Assembly: GCF_002917095.1 (NCBI RefSeq)
Contig: NZ_PQGA01000001.1
Location: 186,001 to 250,000, forward strand
From: Paraburkholderia eburnea
GTDB lineage: Bacteria; Pseudomonadota; Gammaproteobacteria; Burkholderiales; Burkholderiaceae
Length of the DNA stretch: 64,000 bases
Direction: 5' to 3'
This document shows, piece by piece, positions 26,747-36,398 of this stretch. The notes below the pieces were generated by a model. That model did no database searches, had not been told where the DNA came from, and saw only the letters and a list, made by a program, of their open reading frames with translations. Both the position numbers and the translations under genes were made by a program. Numbering within the stretch: the stretch's first letter is position 1; every line of letters begins with the position of its first letter.

Positions 26747-28153
26747 ATGACGTCCCAACTGCACAAAAAAGGCGAAGCCTGGTCGGCTCGCTTCTCCGAG
26801 CCCATGTCGGAGCTGGTCAAACGCTATACGTCGTCGGTTTTCTTCGACAAGCGTCTTGGCCTCGTCGATATCGAGGGCTCGCTCGCGCACGCGTCGATGC
26901 TGGCCGCGCAGAAGATCATCTCCGCCGACGACCTCGCCGCGATTGAGAAGGGCATGGCGCAGATCAAGGGTGAAATCGAGCGCGGCGAATTCGAGTGGAA
27001 GCTCGACCTCGAAGACGTGCATCTGAACATCGAAGCGCGCCTCACGGCCCTGATCGGCGACGCCGGCAAGCGCCTGCACACGGGCCGCTCGCGCAACGAC
27101 CAGGTCGCGACCGACATCCGTCTGTGGCTGCGCGGCGAAATCGACCGTATCGGCGGCCTGCTGGGCGACCTGCGCGGCGCGCTGCTCGATCTGGCCGAGC
27201 AGCACTCGGGCACGATCATGCCGGGCTTCACCCACCTGCAAGTGGCGCAGCCGGTCACCTTCGGCCATCACCTGCTCGCCTACGTGGAAATGTTCACGCG
27301 CGACGCCGAGCGCATGGTCGATTGCCGCAAGCGCGTGAACCGTCTGCCGCTGGGCGCGGCGGCGCTCGCGGGCACGAGCTATCCGATCGACCGTCATGCC
27401 GTGGCGAAGACGCTGGGCTTCGACGGCATCTGCGCGAACTCGCTCGACGCCGTCTCGGACCGCGATTTCGCGATCGAATTCACGGCGGCCGCCGCGCTCG
27501 TCATGACGCACGTTTCGCGTTTCTCGGAAGAACTCGTGCTGTGGATGAGCCCGCGCGTCGGTTTCATCGATATCGCCGACCGCTTCTGCACCGGCTCGTC
27601 GATCATGCCGCAGAAGAAGAACCCGGACGTGCCGGAACTCGCGCGCGGCAAGACCGGCCGCGTGAATGGCCATCTGATGGGCCTGCTCACGCTGATGAAG
27701 GGCCAGCCGCTCGCGTACAACAAGGACAACCAGGAAGACAAGGAGCCGCTGTTCGATACCGTCGATACGGTCGCGGACACGCTGCGCATCTTCGCGGAAA
27801 TGGTCGCGGGCATCACGGTCAAGGCCGAGGCCATGCGCGCCGCCGCGCTGCAAGGCTTCTCGACCGCCACCGATCTGGCCGACTACCTCGTGAAGAAGGG
27901 TCTGCCGTTCCGTGACGCGCACGAAGCCGTCGCGCACGCCGTGCGTATCTGCGTGGACCGCGACTGCGATCTGGCCGATCTCACGCTCGACGAAATGCGC
28001 AGCGAACTGCCGGCGGTGGCGCATCTGCTCGCCGAAGACGTGTTCGAAGTGCTGACGCTCGAAGGCTCGGTCTCGGCGCGCAATCACCCGGGCGGCACCG
28101 CGCCGGAACAGGTGCGTGCGGCCATCGTCGCGGCACGCGCGGCGCTCAAATAA
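26747..28153 (+). CDS. argH: Argininosuccinate lyase
   Basis: A 468-residue enzyme of the fumarase/aspartase superfamily that splits argininosuccinate into arginine and fumarate, the last step of arginine synthesis. Conserved parts: [41 protein letters not shown], and the signature [12 protein letters not shown]. The start is the ATG at 26747 ([12 protein letters not shown]). A -10-like TAAAAT lies at 26648. A strong terminator follows, so the gene is monocistronic. Confidence 0.97.
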   Translation: MTSQLHKKGEAWSARFSEPMSELVKRYTSSVFFDKRLGLVDIEGSLAHASMLAAQKIISADDLAAIEKGMAQIKGEIERGEFEWKLDLEDVHLNIEARLTALIGDAGKRLHTGRSRNDQVATDIRLWLRGEIDRIGGLLGDLRGALLDLAEQHSGTIMPGFTHLQVAQPVTFGHHLLAYVEMFTRDAERMVDCRKRVNRLPLGAAALAGTSYPIDRHAVAKTLGFDGICANSLDAVSDRDFAIEFTAAAALVMTHVSRFSEELVLWMSPRVGFIDIADRFCTGSSIMPQKKNPDVPELARGKTGRVNGHLMGLLTLMKGQPLAYNKDNQEDKEPLFDTVDTVADTLRIFAEMVAGITVKAEAMRAAALQGFSTATDLADYLVKKGLPFRDAHEAVAHAVRICVDRDCDLADLTLDEMRSELPAVAHLLAEDVFEVLTLEGSVSARNHPGGTAPEQVRAAIVAARAALK

Positions 28154-28183
28154 GCGCCGCCGGCACACCCCGCTGAACCCTGA

Positions 28184-28226
28184 AACGGGGCGCGCGACGA
28201 TGACCGTCACGCGCCCCGTTTTTTCG
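28184..28226 (+). terminator. Intrinsic terminator of argH
   Basis: The stem AACGGGGCGCG / CGCGCCCCGTT with an extended loop is followed by TTTTTTC. Confidence 0.9.
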
Positions 28227-28376
28227 TCCACACACAAGCGCGCGCTGTACCCGCCCCGAATTGCGTGAAGTGTGCGCCCGCTGCGGGTCCGCCCGCGGCT
28301 ATCATTTTTCGCAGAAGCAACCCCTGGCATCGTATCTTTGCAGGGTTGTCCGTCCTGCCAAGACCTGCCCGCACTC

Positions 28377-29297
28377 ATGATCGTCCGTCCTCACCTCAAC
28401 TGGTTCCGCATGCTGCTCGCGTGGCGCGGTTCCGTGCTGCCGCAACTGATCCCGCGTCTGTCCATCGTGCTGTGCCTGTCGTTCGTGGCCGTCGCCGCGC
28501 ACGACCACATCCTGCGCGTGACAGTGAACATGAGCACTGTGCCGTTCTCGCTGATCGGCATCGCGCTGGCCGTCTTTCTCGGCTTTCGCAATAACGCGAG
28601 CTACGACCGCTACTGGGAAGGCCGCAAGCTCTGGGGGCAAATGCTCAACGAGACGCGCTCGCTCGTGCGCCAGTCGCTCGGGCTCGCGCAAGGCGAAGAC
28701 GGTCCCGCGCATGTCCGCCCCTTCGTCGAGCTGTTGTGCGCCCTCCCACATGCGTTGCGCCATCAGCTGCGCCACACCGATCCGCGCGCGGACCTGGAAA
28801 CGCGTCTGCCGCGCGAGGTGGTCGAACGCGTCATGGCCTCGCGTTATCGGCCCATGACGCTCGTGCTGTGCGCCTCCGAATGGCTGCGCGGCGAGGTGCG
28901 CGCGGGCCGCGTCGACAGCTATGCCGTGCTGGCCTTCGAGCACAATCTCAATGGTCTGTCCGATGTGATCGGCGGTTGCGAGCGCATCGTTTCGACGCCA
29001 CTGCCCTTCGCCTACACGGTGATGATCCACCGCACGGTGTACTTCTTCTGCGCGCTGCTGCCCTTTGGTCTGGTGGACAGCATCGGCGCGCTCACGCCGG
29101 TCTTCGCCGTGTTCGTGGCCTACGCGTTCATGGCGCACGAGGCGATCGCCTCGCAGATCGAAGACCCGTTCGGCACCGAGGACAACGATCTCGCGCTCAA
29201 TACGATGTCGATCGGCATCGAGGCCGCGCTGCACGATCTGCTCGGCGACCCGACCACGCTGCCCGAACCGGCGCCGGATCAGTGCGTCCTCGATTAA
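28377..29297 (+). CDS. Bestrophin-family membrane protein (UPF0187/YneE)
   Basis: A 306-residue inner-membrane protein. Four hydrophobic spans are visible, in N-terminal (LIPRLSIVLCLSFVAVAA; FSLIGIALAVFLGF) and C-terminal (YTVMIHRTVYFFCALLPFG; ALTPVFAVFVAYAFM) pairs. Family signatures include FRNNASYDRYWEGRKLWGQ and EIEDPFG-type SQIEDPFGTEDNDL. Bacterial bestrophins form pentameric ion channels; selectivity here is unknown. The start is the ATG at 28377 (MIVRPHLNWFRML); an in-frame extension to 28272 lacks a family match. Confidence 0.92.
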   Translation: MIVRPHLNWFRMLLAWRGSVLPQLIPRLSIVLCLSFVAVAAHDHILRVTVNMSTVPFSLIGIALAVFLGFRNNASYDRYWEGRKLWGQMLNETRSLVRQSLGLAQGEDGPAHVRPFVELLCALPHALRHQLRHTDPRADLETRLPREVVERVMASRYRPMTLVLCASEWLRGEVRAGRVDSYAVLAFEHNLNGLSDVIGGCERIVSTPLPFAYTVMIHRTVYFFCALLPFGLVDSIGALTPVFAVFVAYAFMAHEAIASQIEDPFGTEDNDLALNTMSIGIEAALHDLLGDPTTLPEPAPDQCVLD

Positions 29298-29306
29298 TCG
29301 GGCCGA

Positions 29307-29348
29307 AAACAAAACAGGCGTGAATCGCAAGGATTCACGCCTGTTTTC
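29307..29348. terminator. Bidirectional intrinsic terminator
   Basis: The stem AAAACAGGCGTGAATC / GATTCACGCCTGTTTT, with a short GCAAG loop, has A/T runs on both sides. It serves the bestrophin gene and the convergent LprI-like gene. Confidence 0.92.
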
Positions 29349-29376
29349 ATCGAGCTTCATCGAGCTTTACAGCGGC

Positions 29377-30081
29377 TCAACGGTTATTGACCGTCTCCGA
29401 CAAACGCTTGAGCGTCGCCAGCCGCGCGCCCAGCAGATCGAGTCGCGCATGTTCGTCGATGAGCGGCGTGGTCGCGTCGCGGTACTCGCGCCACGCGCTC
29501 TGCGCGCGCGCCACCGCGGGCCGCGCGTGCTTCGGCATACGTGCATACAACTGACGGTAGTAGCGGTTCAGGTCGTAGCTCACGTGCTCGCAGCGCGCGT
29601 CGGCGCTACAGGCGCGCGCGCGCGCCGGCTTGCCCGTGGCGTTCGCGACTTCGCCGCGCAGCGCGAGCGCACGATCGCGCACGGGCTGCAGGCGCATGTC
29701 GGCCTCGTAAAGCTGATACGACGACCCGCTCGTGGTGGCGAAGGCAGCGCCGAGCATCGTGTCCTCGGCGTCGCGCCACGCGACCCACTTCTGCTGGCTC
29801 ACGCGCCAACGCCGCTGCTGCGCGCCCGGCACCTTCGACAACAACTGCGCGAGCGCGGCATCGGCGGCGCGGCGCCAGGCCGTGCGCGCATCGTCCATGC
29901 ACTGGATCTGCCCCGCCGTCGACGAGCGATCCGCGCGCGCGAGACACGCGCGCATGCCCGCGTCGATCGGATCGGCCGCCGAGACTTCGGCGTGCGCCGC
30001 CGGCGCTGCGATGAGCAGCGCCGCCAGCGTCCAGGCCGTCGCGAAAGCACGCAAAAACGCACCCAAAAACCGCACCGTCAT
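29377..30081 (-). CDS. LprI-like exported protein (DUF1311, lysozyme-inhibitor LprI family)
   Basis: A 234-residue exported protein. A signal peptide (MTVRFLGAFLRAF ... cleavage near AAHAE) precedes one or two DUF1311 helical units with the Trp and Cys pattern of the family (MRACLARADR...QIQCMDDARTAWRRA; SQQKWVAWRDAEDTM; SAWREYRDATTP). LprI of Mycobacterium inhibits lysozyme; for most relatives the role is unknown. The start is the ATG at 30081. It lies 17 bp after the decarboxylase gene on the same strand, so cotranscription is likely. Confidence 0.82.
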   Translation of the reverse strand: MTVRFLGAFLRAFATAWTLAALLIAAPAAHAEVSAADPIDAGMRACLARADRSSTAGQIQCMDDARTAWRRAADAALAQLLSKVPGAQQRRWRVSQQKWVAWRDAEDTMLGAAFATTSGSSYQLYEADMRLQPVRDRALALRGEVANATGKPARARACSADARCEHVSYDLNRYYRQLYARMPKHARPAVARAQSAWREYRDATTPLIDEHARLDLLGARLATLKRLSETVNNR

Positions 30082-30098
30082 GCCGCGTGTCCCCGTCT

Positions 30099-32381
30099 TC
30101 AGGCGCGCACGCAATCCACGAAGTACTCGATGCGGCCGTTGATGGTCTCGCCCACGAGTCCGTGGATGTCGGTGTGGAAGCCAGGGAAGCGCTCGTTGAA
30201 TTCGCGCGCGAACTTGAGGTAGTTCACGATCGTCTTGTTGAAGCGCTCGCCTGGAATCAGGAGCGGAATACCCGGCGGGTAAGGCGTGAGCAGGATCGAC
30301 GTGACACGGCCTTCCAGTTCGTCGATGGCCACGCGGTCGATCTCGCGGTGCGCGAGCTTGGCGAACGCGTCGGACGGCTTCATCGCCGGCTCCATCGTCG
30401 ACAGGTACATCTCGGTCGTCAGGCGCGCGATGTCGTTGGCGCGATAGACGCCGTGGATCTGCTGGCACAGATCGCGCAGGCCCACGCGCTCGTACATCGG
30501 GTGTTGCGCGACGAACTCGGGCAGCACGCGCCACAGCGGCTGGTTGTTGTCGTAGTCGTCCTTGAACTGCTGGAGTTCCGTGACCATCGAGTTCCAGCGG
30601 CCCTTCGTGATGCCGATCGTGAACATGATGAAGAACGAGTACAGACCGGTCTTCTCGACGATGATGCCGTGCTCGGCCAGGTACTTCGTCACGATCGCGG
30701 CCGGGATGCCGGTCTCGCCGAACTCGCCGTCCACGTCCAGACCCGGCGTAACGATGGTCGCCTTGATCGGGTCGAGCATGTTGAAGTTTTCGGCGAGGTT
30801 GCCGAAGCCGTGCCAGTGGTCGTTCGGGCGCAGCATCCAGTCTTCGCGCGAGCCGATGCCTTCTTCGGCCAGCTCGTCCGGGCCCCAGACCTGGAAGAAC
30901 CAGTCGTCGCCGTATTCGGCGTCCACCTTGCGCATGGCGCGGCGGAAGTCGAGCGCTTCGGCGATCGACTCTTCCACCAGCGCCGGGCCGCCCGGCGCTT
31001 CCATCATCGCGGCGGCCACGTCGCACGACGCGATGATCGCGTACTGCGGGCTGGTGGAGGTGTGCATCAGATAGGCTTCGTTGAAGCGGTGGCGGTCGAA
31101 CGCGCTGTCTTCCGAATCCTGCACGACGATCTGCGAAGCCTGCGAGATGCCGGCCAGCAGCTTGTGCGTCGAGTGCGTCGCGAACACGAGCGCCTTGGTG
31201 CGCGGACGGCCCGCGCCGATCGCGTGCATGTCCTGGTAGAACTCGTGGAATTCGGCGTGCGGCAGCCAGGCTTCGTCGAAGTGCAGCGTGTCGAGCATGT
31301 CGCCGAGCAGATCCTTGATCATCTCGACGTTGTAGACCACGCCGTCGTACGTGCTCTGCGTGATCGTGAGAATGCGCGGCTTGACGTTCGGGTTCTTCGC
31401 CAGCACTTCGCGGGCGAACGGATTCGCCTCGATCTTCTTGCGGATGTTTTCCGGCTTGAACTCGTCGCGCGGGATCGGGCCGATGATGCCGAAGTTGTTG
31501 CGCGTGGGCGTCAGGAACACGGGAATCGCGCCCGTCATCGTGATCGCGTGCAGGATCGACTTGTGGCAGTTACGGTCGACCAGCACGATGTCGCCCGGCG
31601 CGACCGTGGCATGCCAGACGATCTTGTTGGACGTGGACGTGCCGTTGGTCACGAAGAACACGTGGTCGGCGCTGAAAATGCGCGCCGCGTTGCGCTCCGA
31701 AGCCGCGACCGGGCCGGTGTGATCGAGCAGTTGGCCGAGTTCCTCGACCGCGTTGCAGACATCGGCGCGCAGCATGTTCTCGCCGAAGAACTGGTGGAAC
31801 ATCTGGCCGAGCGGGTTCTTCAGGAACGCCACGCCGCCCGAGTGACCGGGGCAATGCCACGAGTACGAACCTTCGTCGGCGTACTTGACGAGTTCCTTGA
31901 AGAACGGCGGCGACAGCGCGTCTAGATACACCTTCGCTTCGCGGATCACGTGGCGCGCGACGAACTCCGGCGTGTCCTCGAACATGTGAATGAAGCCGTG
32001 CAGCTCACGCAGGATGTCGTTGGGCAGATGGCGCGAGGTGCGCGTTTCGCCGTACAGGAAGATGGGGATGTCGGCGTTGCGCTTGCGCACCGCTTCCATG
32101 AACGCGCGCAGCGCGATGATGGCGGGCGCGTGCTCGGGCGCTTCGCCATCGCCGTTGCTTTCCACGTAGGGCATCAGCTCGTCGTCGTCGATCGACAGGA
32201 TGAAGCACGCGGCGCGGCTCGACTGCTGCGCGAACGACGTGAGGTCGCCGTAGCTCGTCAGCCCGAGGACTTCCGCGCCCTCTTTCTCGATGGCTTCGGC
32301 CAGTGCCCGGATGCCGGAACCCGAGATGTTCTCGGAGCGAAAGTCTTCGTCGATGATGACGACGGGAAAACGAAACTTCAT
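30099..32381 (-). CDS. Arginine/lysine/ornithine decarboxylase (PLP, fold type I)
   Basis: A 760-residue member of the Orn/Lys/Arg decarboxylase major family. It has an N-terminal wing domain (MKFRFPVVIIDEDFRSENISG), the PLP domain with the Schiff-base lysine about residue 407 (HSTHKLLAG), the aspartate region HFDEAWLPHAEFHEF, and the C-terminal domain. It decarboxylates a basic amino acid to agmatine, cadaverine or putrescine; which one cannot be told. Such enzymes serve polyamine synthesis or acid resistance. No antiporter gene is next to it. The ribosome site GGAG precedes the ATG at 32381. It is in line with dcd upstream (about 90 bp gap). Confidence 0.92.
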   Translation of the reverse strand: MKFRFPVVIIDEDFRSENISGSGIRALAEAIEKEGAEVLGLTSYGDLTSFAQQSSRAACFILSIDDDELMPYVESNGDGEAPEHAPAIIALRAFMEAVRKRNADIPIFLYGETRTSRHLPNDILRELHGFIHMFEDTPEFVARHVIREAKVYLDALSPPFFKELVKYADEGSYSWHCPGHSGGVAFLKNPLGQMFHQFFGENMLRADVCNAVEELGQLLDHTGPVAASERNAARIFSADHVFFVTNGTSTSNKIVWHATVAPGDIVLVDRNCHKSILHAITMTGAIPVFLTPTRNNFGIIGPIPRDEFKPENIRKKIEANPFAREVLAKNPNVKPRILTITQSTYDGVVYNVEMIKDLLGDMLDTLHFDEAWLPHAEFHEFYQDMHAIGAGRPRTKALVFATHSTHKLLAGISQASQIVVQDSEDSAFDRHRFNEAYLMHTSTSPQYAIIASCDVAAAMMEAPGGPALVEESIAEALDFRRAMRKVDAEYGDDWFFQVWGPDELAEEGIGSREDWMLRPNDHWHGFGNLAENFNMLDPIKATIVTPGLDVDGEFGETGIPAAIVTKYLAEHGIIVEKTGLYSFFIMFTIGITKGRWNSMVTELQQFKDDYDNNQPLWRVLPEFVAQHPMYERVGLRDLCQQIHGVYRANDIARLTTEMYLSTMEPAMKPSDAFAKLAHREIDRVAIDELEGRVTSILLTPYPPGIPLLIPGERFNKTIVNYLKFAREFNERFPGFHTDIHGLVGETINGRIEYFVDCVRA

Positions 32382-32470
32382 GGGCGATTCTCCAAATGAA
32401 ACGACCGCTGCATGTAACGCGCAGCGGTCCCCGTATGTCGTAAGTCCGGTGGGTTGAGTGCGCTCTGAAC

Positions 32471-33040
32471 TCAGGTCTTTGGCAGCGTGACGCCGTGCTG
32501 ACCTTGATACTTGCCTCCGCGATCCGCGTAAGACACTTCGCAGACCTCGTCGCTCTCGAAAAAGAGCACCTGGGCTACGCCTTCGTTCGCGTAGATTTTC
32601 GCAGGCAAAGGTGTCGTATTTGAGAATTCGAGCGTGACGTACCCTTCCCACTCGGGTTCGAACGGCGTGACGTTCACGATGATGCCGCAGCGCGCATAGG
32701 TGGACTTGCCCAGACACACCGTCAGGACGCTGCGCGGAATGCGGAAGTACTCGACCGTGCGCGCCAGCGCGAACGAATTCGGCGGAATGATGCAGACGTC
32801 GCCCTTGAAGTCCACGAACGACTTTTCGTCGAAATTCTTCGGGTCGACGATGGTCGAGTTGATGTTCGTGAAGATCTTGAATTCGTCGGCGCAGCGGATG
32901 TCGTAGCCGTAGCTGGAGGTGCCGTAGCTCACGATCTTGCGGCCGTCTTCCGACGTGCGGATCTGGTCGCGCGCGAACGGCTCGATCATGTTCTGCTCTT
33001 CGGCCATGCGCCGGATCCACTTGTCGGATTTGATTGCCAT
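32471..33040 (-). CDS. dcd: dCTP deaminase
   Basis: A 189-residue enzyme converting dCTP to dUTP, the main source of dUMP for thymidylate in many Gram-negatives. Conserved parts: [49 protein letters not shown] (with the catalytic Glu), [20 protein letters not shown] and the C-terminal [14 protein letters not shown]. The start is the ATG at 33040, which gives the universal [10 protein letters not shown] opening; the frame continues open to 33247 without family match. Confidence 0.96.
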   Translation of the reverse strand: MAIKSDKWIRRMAEEQNMIEPFARDQIRTSEDGRKIVSYGTSSYGYDIRCADEFKIFTNINSTIVDPKNFDEKSFVDFKGDVCIIPPNSFALARTVEYFRIPRSVLTVCLGKSTYARCGIIVNVTPFEPEWEGYVTLEFSNTTPLPAKIYANEGVAQVLFFESDEVCEVSYADRGGKYQGQHGVTLPKT

Positions 33041-33271
33041 GTTGCTCGCTGCGGTCCAGTAAAAAAACGGGGAACGAAAAAGAAAAAGCCGGAAAAATGC
33101 TCGCGAAGGCCATCCCGGGGCCGTGTGGCCGTGGCGGCGCCTTGCGAAAGGCGACCATTTTACGCGATGTGAGTCGCTGTGCCTGGAAGTGCGCTTCGGT
33201 GGCGCTTCAGTTGCCCTTCGACGATGCTTTAACGTGGCTTTCGCCAACGTTCAGATCATGTTGCAGGCGCC

Positions 33272-33808
33272 TTACTGCTGCTTGATGACACCGCAGGCGA
33301 GCGCCGCACCCGTGCCGCGCTGCGGGTAGGCATACGGATCGATCGCGTCGTGATGCACGATCACCGCGCGCTGCAGGACGGAGCGCACGCCGTCGAGCGA
33401 CACGTCCGTGGCGACGATGAAGCCGGTGGCCACGCCGTTGGAATCCGCATGAATATTGCCGAGGTCGCCCGCGACGCGCGCGCCGGGCTTCAAACGCTCG
33501 GCAGCGGGCGCGAAGACCGGGCCGGCGCTGGAGGCGTCGGTGGCGTTGCAGTCGCCGCGCTCATGGACCTGCAAGGCATGGTCGGAATCGGGCGGCAGAC
33601 CGGCGAGGTTATAGCTCACCTGTACGCCGTCCGAGTGTTCGACGAACGACACGGTGCCGCGCACCTGGTTGCCGACGGTGGGCAGCAGCTGCGTGCCCGC
33701 GCGCTTGTCCTGCTGGCCCATGAAGCTCGTGCAGCCGCCCAGCAGCGTGCACGTCATCACGGCCACCAGGACTGCGTTTCCCGCCTGCCTGTCGTTTCCT
33801 TTACCCAT
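33272..33808 (-). CDS. Cu/Zn superoxide dismutase-like lipoprotein with lost metal ligands
   Basis: A 178-residue lipoprotein: lipobox LGGC with Cys26 as the lipidated residue. The rest follows the bacterial SodC fold, including LAGLPPDSDHALQVHERGDC, GDLGNIHADSNG and LACGVI. Compared with canonical SodC (HGFHVH, GGH, HLGDL, GTRYACGVI), the first Cu His is Gln80, the bridging His is Val98, the two other Zn His are absent, and the active-site Arg is Ala169. His82, Asp115, His152 and the Cys87-Cys172 pair remain. SOD activity is therefore doubtful. The start is the ATG at 33808. Confidence 0.85.
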   Translation of the reverse strand: MGKGNDRQAGNAVLVAVMTCTLLGGCTSFMGQQDKRAGTQLLPTVGNQVRGTVSFVEHSDGVQVSYNLAGLPPDSDHALQVHERGDCNATDASSAGPVFAPAAERLKPGARVAGDLGNIHADSNGVATGFIVATDVSLDGVRSVLQRAVIVHHDAIDPYAYPQRGTGAALACGVIKQQ

Positions 33809-33938
33809 GTATTCCTCTTGCCGGCGCGCGGCCGCCCCGTGCGGCTGTCGATCCGGACCCATGAATCCCACATGATACCCCGCACGCGCGCCGTCGCGGG
33901 GCCTGTGTGGCCCCCGTTTTGCCCTGAAATGCGCGCAA

Positions 33939-33982
33939 ACGCGCACGCCGCGGGCCTCGTCATGCCAGGCGCACGCGGCGTG
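33939..33982 (-). terminator. Possible hairpin after apbC
   Basis: GCACGCCGCG and CGCGGCGTGC form a perfect 10-bp inverted repeat with a 24-nt loop, downstream of apbC. The T run is weak, so this is tentative. Confidence 0.35.
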
Positions 33983-34014
33983 CCTTTGAAAACGCTCAGC
34001 GGGGCTGAGGAAAC

Positions 34015-35103
34015 TCAGGTGTTCTGCACGACGATGGTCGGGAATTTCGAGCTCATGTCGCGCGAGCGCTCGGCGATCTGGATCGCCACCCGGCGCGCGA
34101 TCGCCTTGTAGGTGGCGGCAACGGCGCTGTCGGGCGCCGCCGCGACCGTCGGCGCACCCGAATCGGCCTGCTCGCGGATCGAGATATCGAGCGGCAGGCT
34201 GCCCAGCACCTCGACGCCGTACTCCTTCGCCATGCGCTCGCCGCCGCCCGCGCCGAAGATGTGTTCGGCATGACCGCAGTTCGAGCAGACGTGCACGGCC
34301 ATGTTCTCGACGATGCCGAGAATCGGAATACCCACCTTCTCGAACATCTTGAGCCCCTTCTTGGCGTCGAGCAGCGCGATGTCCTGCGGCGTCGTCACGA
34401 TCACGGCGCCCGTGACCGGCACGCGCTGCGAGAGCGTGAGCTGGATGTCGCCCGTGCCCGGCGGCATGTCGACCACGAGATAGTCGAGTTCGCGCCAGTT
34501 CGTCTGCCGCAGCAGCTGTTCGAGCGCGGACGTGGCCATCGGGCCGCGCCAGACCATCGGGTTGTCCTGATCGACCAGGAAGCCGATCGAATTGGCCTGC
34601 ACGCCATGGCCTTCGAGCGGGTTCATCGACTGGCCGTCGGGCGACTCGGGGCGCCCGACGATACCCAGCATCATCGGCAGCGACGGGCCGTAGATATCGG
34701 CGTCGAGGATGCCGACCGACGCGCCTTCGGCGGCCAGCGCGAGCGCGAGGTTCACGGCCGTCGTGCTCTTGCCGACGCCGCCCTTGCCCGAAGCCACGGC
34801 CACGATGTTCTTCACGTTCGGCAGCAGCTTGACGCCGCGCTGCACCGTATGCGCGGCGACTTCGTGACGCACCGCCACGCGGCTCGCCTTCACGCCGGGC
34901 ACGGCGGCCAGCGCGGCCTGGACCTGGGCGCGGATCGCCTCGTACCGGCTTTTCGCCGGATAGCCGAGGACGATCTCGACGTCAACCGTTTCACCGTCGA
35001 TCGCGACGTTGCGCACGCCTTTGGCCGTCGTGTAGGGACGGCCCGTGTCCGGATCCGCGAGGGCCGCCAGCGCGGCGTCCACCAATGCCCGATCAATGCT
35101 CAT
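34015..35103 (-). CDS. apbC: Iron-sulfur cluster carrier protein ApbC/Mrp
   Basis: A 362-residue Mrp/NBP35-type P-loop ATPase that holds and hands over [4Fe-4S] clusters. It has an N-terminal MIP18/DUF59 domain (residues about 5-80), a deviant Walker A (GKGGVGKST, 106-114), switch region DADIYGPSLP, Walker B-like YLVVDMPPGTGD and the cluster-binding CxxC (CSNCGH). The start is the ATG at 35103. It is divergent from the OmpA-like lipoprotein gene. In Burkholderiaceae it normally lies next to metG, as here. Confidence 0.95.
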   Translation of the reverse strand: MSIDRALVDAALAALADPDTGRPYTTAKGVRNVAIDGETVDVEIVLGYPAKSRYEAIRAQVQAALAAVPGVKASRVAVRHEVAAHTVQRGVKLLPNVKNIVAVASGKGGVGKSTTAVNLALALAAEGASVGILDADIYGPSLPMMLGIVGRPESPDGQSMNPLEGHGVQANSIGFLVDQDNPMVWRGPMATSALEQLLRQTNWRELDYLVVDMPPGTGDIQLTLSQRVPVTGAVIVTTPQDIALLDAKKGLKMFEKVGIPILGIVENMAVHVCSNCGHAEHIFGAGGGERMAKEYGVEVLGSLPLDISIREQADSGAPTVAAAPDSAVAATYKAIARRVAIQIAERSRDMSSKFPTIVVQNT

Positions 35104-35384
35104 TGAAACTCCGTGGGGATGAACGACCCGGCGCCCCGATCGGCCCGTGGGGTGCCGCATTGACGCCGTAAATCGAAAGAAATTGTTAAGCTGGATTGCG
35201 CAAATTCCCGCGGCAGGGCACGCTTCGCGGCAGCCGTCTTTTCGCGCCAGGCCGGCGCTCTTACGAGCGCTCAAGCCGTCATTGTAGTAGCTGCCGCCGC
35301 CTGCCGTCCTATGACCCTGAACCCAGTCGGGGCCGCCGGGCGGCACCGTGCAGCCTTCCCGTTTCACTCAAGAGAGGATTGAAA

Positions 35385-36035
35385 ATGAACACAAGAATCT
35401 TGACCCGCCTTTCCGTCTTCGCCATCGCCGGCGCGCTCGTAGCGGGCTGCGCGACCCAGCAGGGCACGAATACGGCCGTCGGCACCGGCGTTGGTGCGGG
35501 CACCGGCGCCGCGATCGGCGCGATCTTCGGCGGCGGCAAGGGCGCGGCGATCGGCGCGGGCGCAGGCGCGCTGGTCGGCGGCATCACCGGCTACAACTGG
35601 CAGGCGATCCACAACAAGCTGTCGGGCGCCACCAAGGGCACCGGCACGCAGATCACCGAGCAGCCGGACGGCTCGCTCAAGCTCAACATCCCGAGCAACG
35701 TGACCTTCGACACCAACAGCTATGCGATCAAGCCGTCGTTCGCGCCGGTGCTCGACCAGGTCGCGCAGACGCTGCAGCAGAACCCGGAAGTCGTCGCCCA
35801 GGTGGTGGGTCATACGGATAACACCGGCCAGCCGGCGTACAACCAGACGCTGTCGGTCAACCGCGCGCAAAGCGTGGTGAACTACCTGGCGTCGCGCGGC
35901 ATCCAGATGCAGCGCATGTCGGCCGATGGCCGTGGCGACACGCAGCCGATCGCCGACAACAGCACGGAAGCGGGCCGCGCCGCCAACCGCCGCGTCGAAA
36001 TCTATCTGCGCGCGACGGCACAGCACCAGCAGTAA
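35385..36035 (+). CDS. OmpA-family outer-membrane lipoprotein with glycine zipper (YiaD-like)
   Basis: A 216-residue lipoprotein. A signal sequence with lipobox LVAGC (Cys at about residue 22) is followed by a glycine-zipper segment (GVGAGTGAAIGAIFGGG...GAGAGALVGGITGY). The C-terminal OmpA domain has TFDTNSYAIKP, GHTDNTGQPAYN, LSVNRAQSV and the peptidoglycan-binding Arg in ANRRVEIYL. It would anchor the outer membrane to the cell wall. A ribosome site (AGAGAGG) precedes the ATG at 35385; the longer frame from 35196 lacks the lipobox at the correct place. Confidence 0.93.
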   Translation: MNTRILTRLSVFAIAGALVAGCATQQGTNTAVGTGVGAGTGAAIGAIFGGGKGAAIGAGAGALVGGITGYNWQAIHNKLSGATKGTGTQITEQPDGSLKLNIPSNVTFDTNSYAIKPSFAPVLDQVAQTLQQNPEVVAQVVGHTDNTGQPAYNQTLSVNRAQSVVNYLASRGIQMQRMSADGRGDTQPIADNSTEAGRAANRRVEIYLRATAQHQQ

Positions 36036-36060
36036 GCGTCGGCTAAAACAGCGACACGAC

Positions 36061-36092
36061 GAACGGGACGGCTGCGAAGCCGTCCCGTTTGC
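36061..36092 (+). terminator. Intrinsic terminator of the OmpA-like lipoprotein gene
   Basis: The stem AACGGGACGGCT / AGCCGTCCCGTT with a GCGA loop ends in a short T run. The remaining 300 bp to metG hold only a -10-like TAAAAT at about 36355. Confidence 0.8.
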
Positions 36093-36398
36093 ATTGGAGC
36101 GGGCCGCAAGCACGCGAATGCACCCGATCACGCCCGCAAAACCGCGCCGGAGCGCCCTTGCAGCGAATCGAAAAAATTTTCGAACTCTCGTGAAATAGCG
36201 CTGTCTGTCTTTACGGTACGTGTGCGGTCATGCCGCCGCGTCACCATTCTCCTCTTGTCGTTGTTGCTCCGGGGCCATCCTGCCCCGGTTTTTTTTGCCC
36301 GCGTTTTCCGTGGCACGCCCCGCCGTAGCCCAAACGCGTCGCGCCCCCGCCCTGCTAAAATCGCGGTTTCCCCCGCAACATCGGACGTCCAACCACTT

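Noticed and set aside
29377..31026. A 549-residue minus-strand ORF covering the LprI-like gene and part of the decarboxylase gene
   Set aside because: Only the last 234 residues (from 30081) have a signal peptide and family pattern. The rest is an alternative frame of the decarboxylase gene, made open by high GC.
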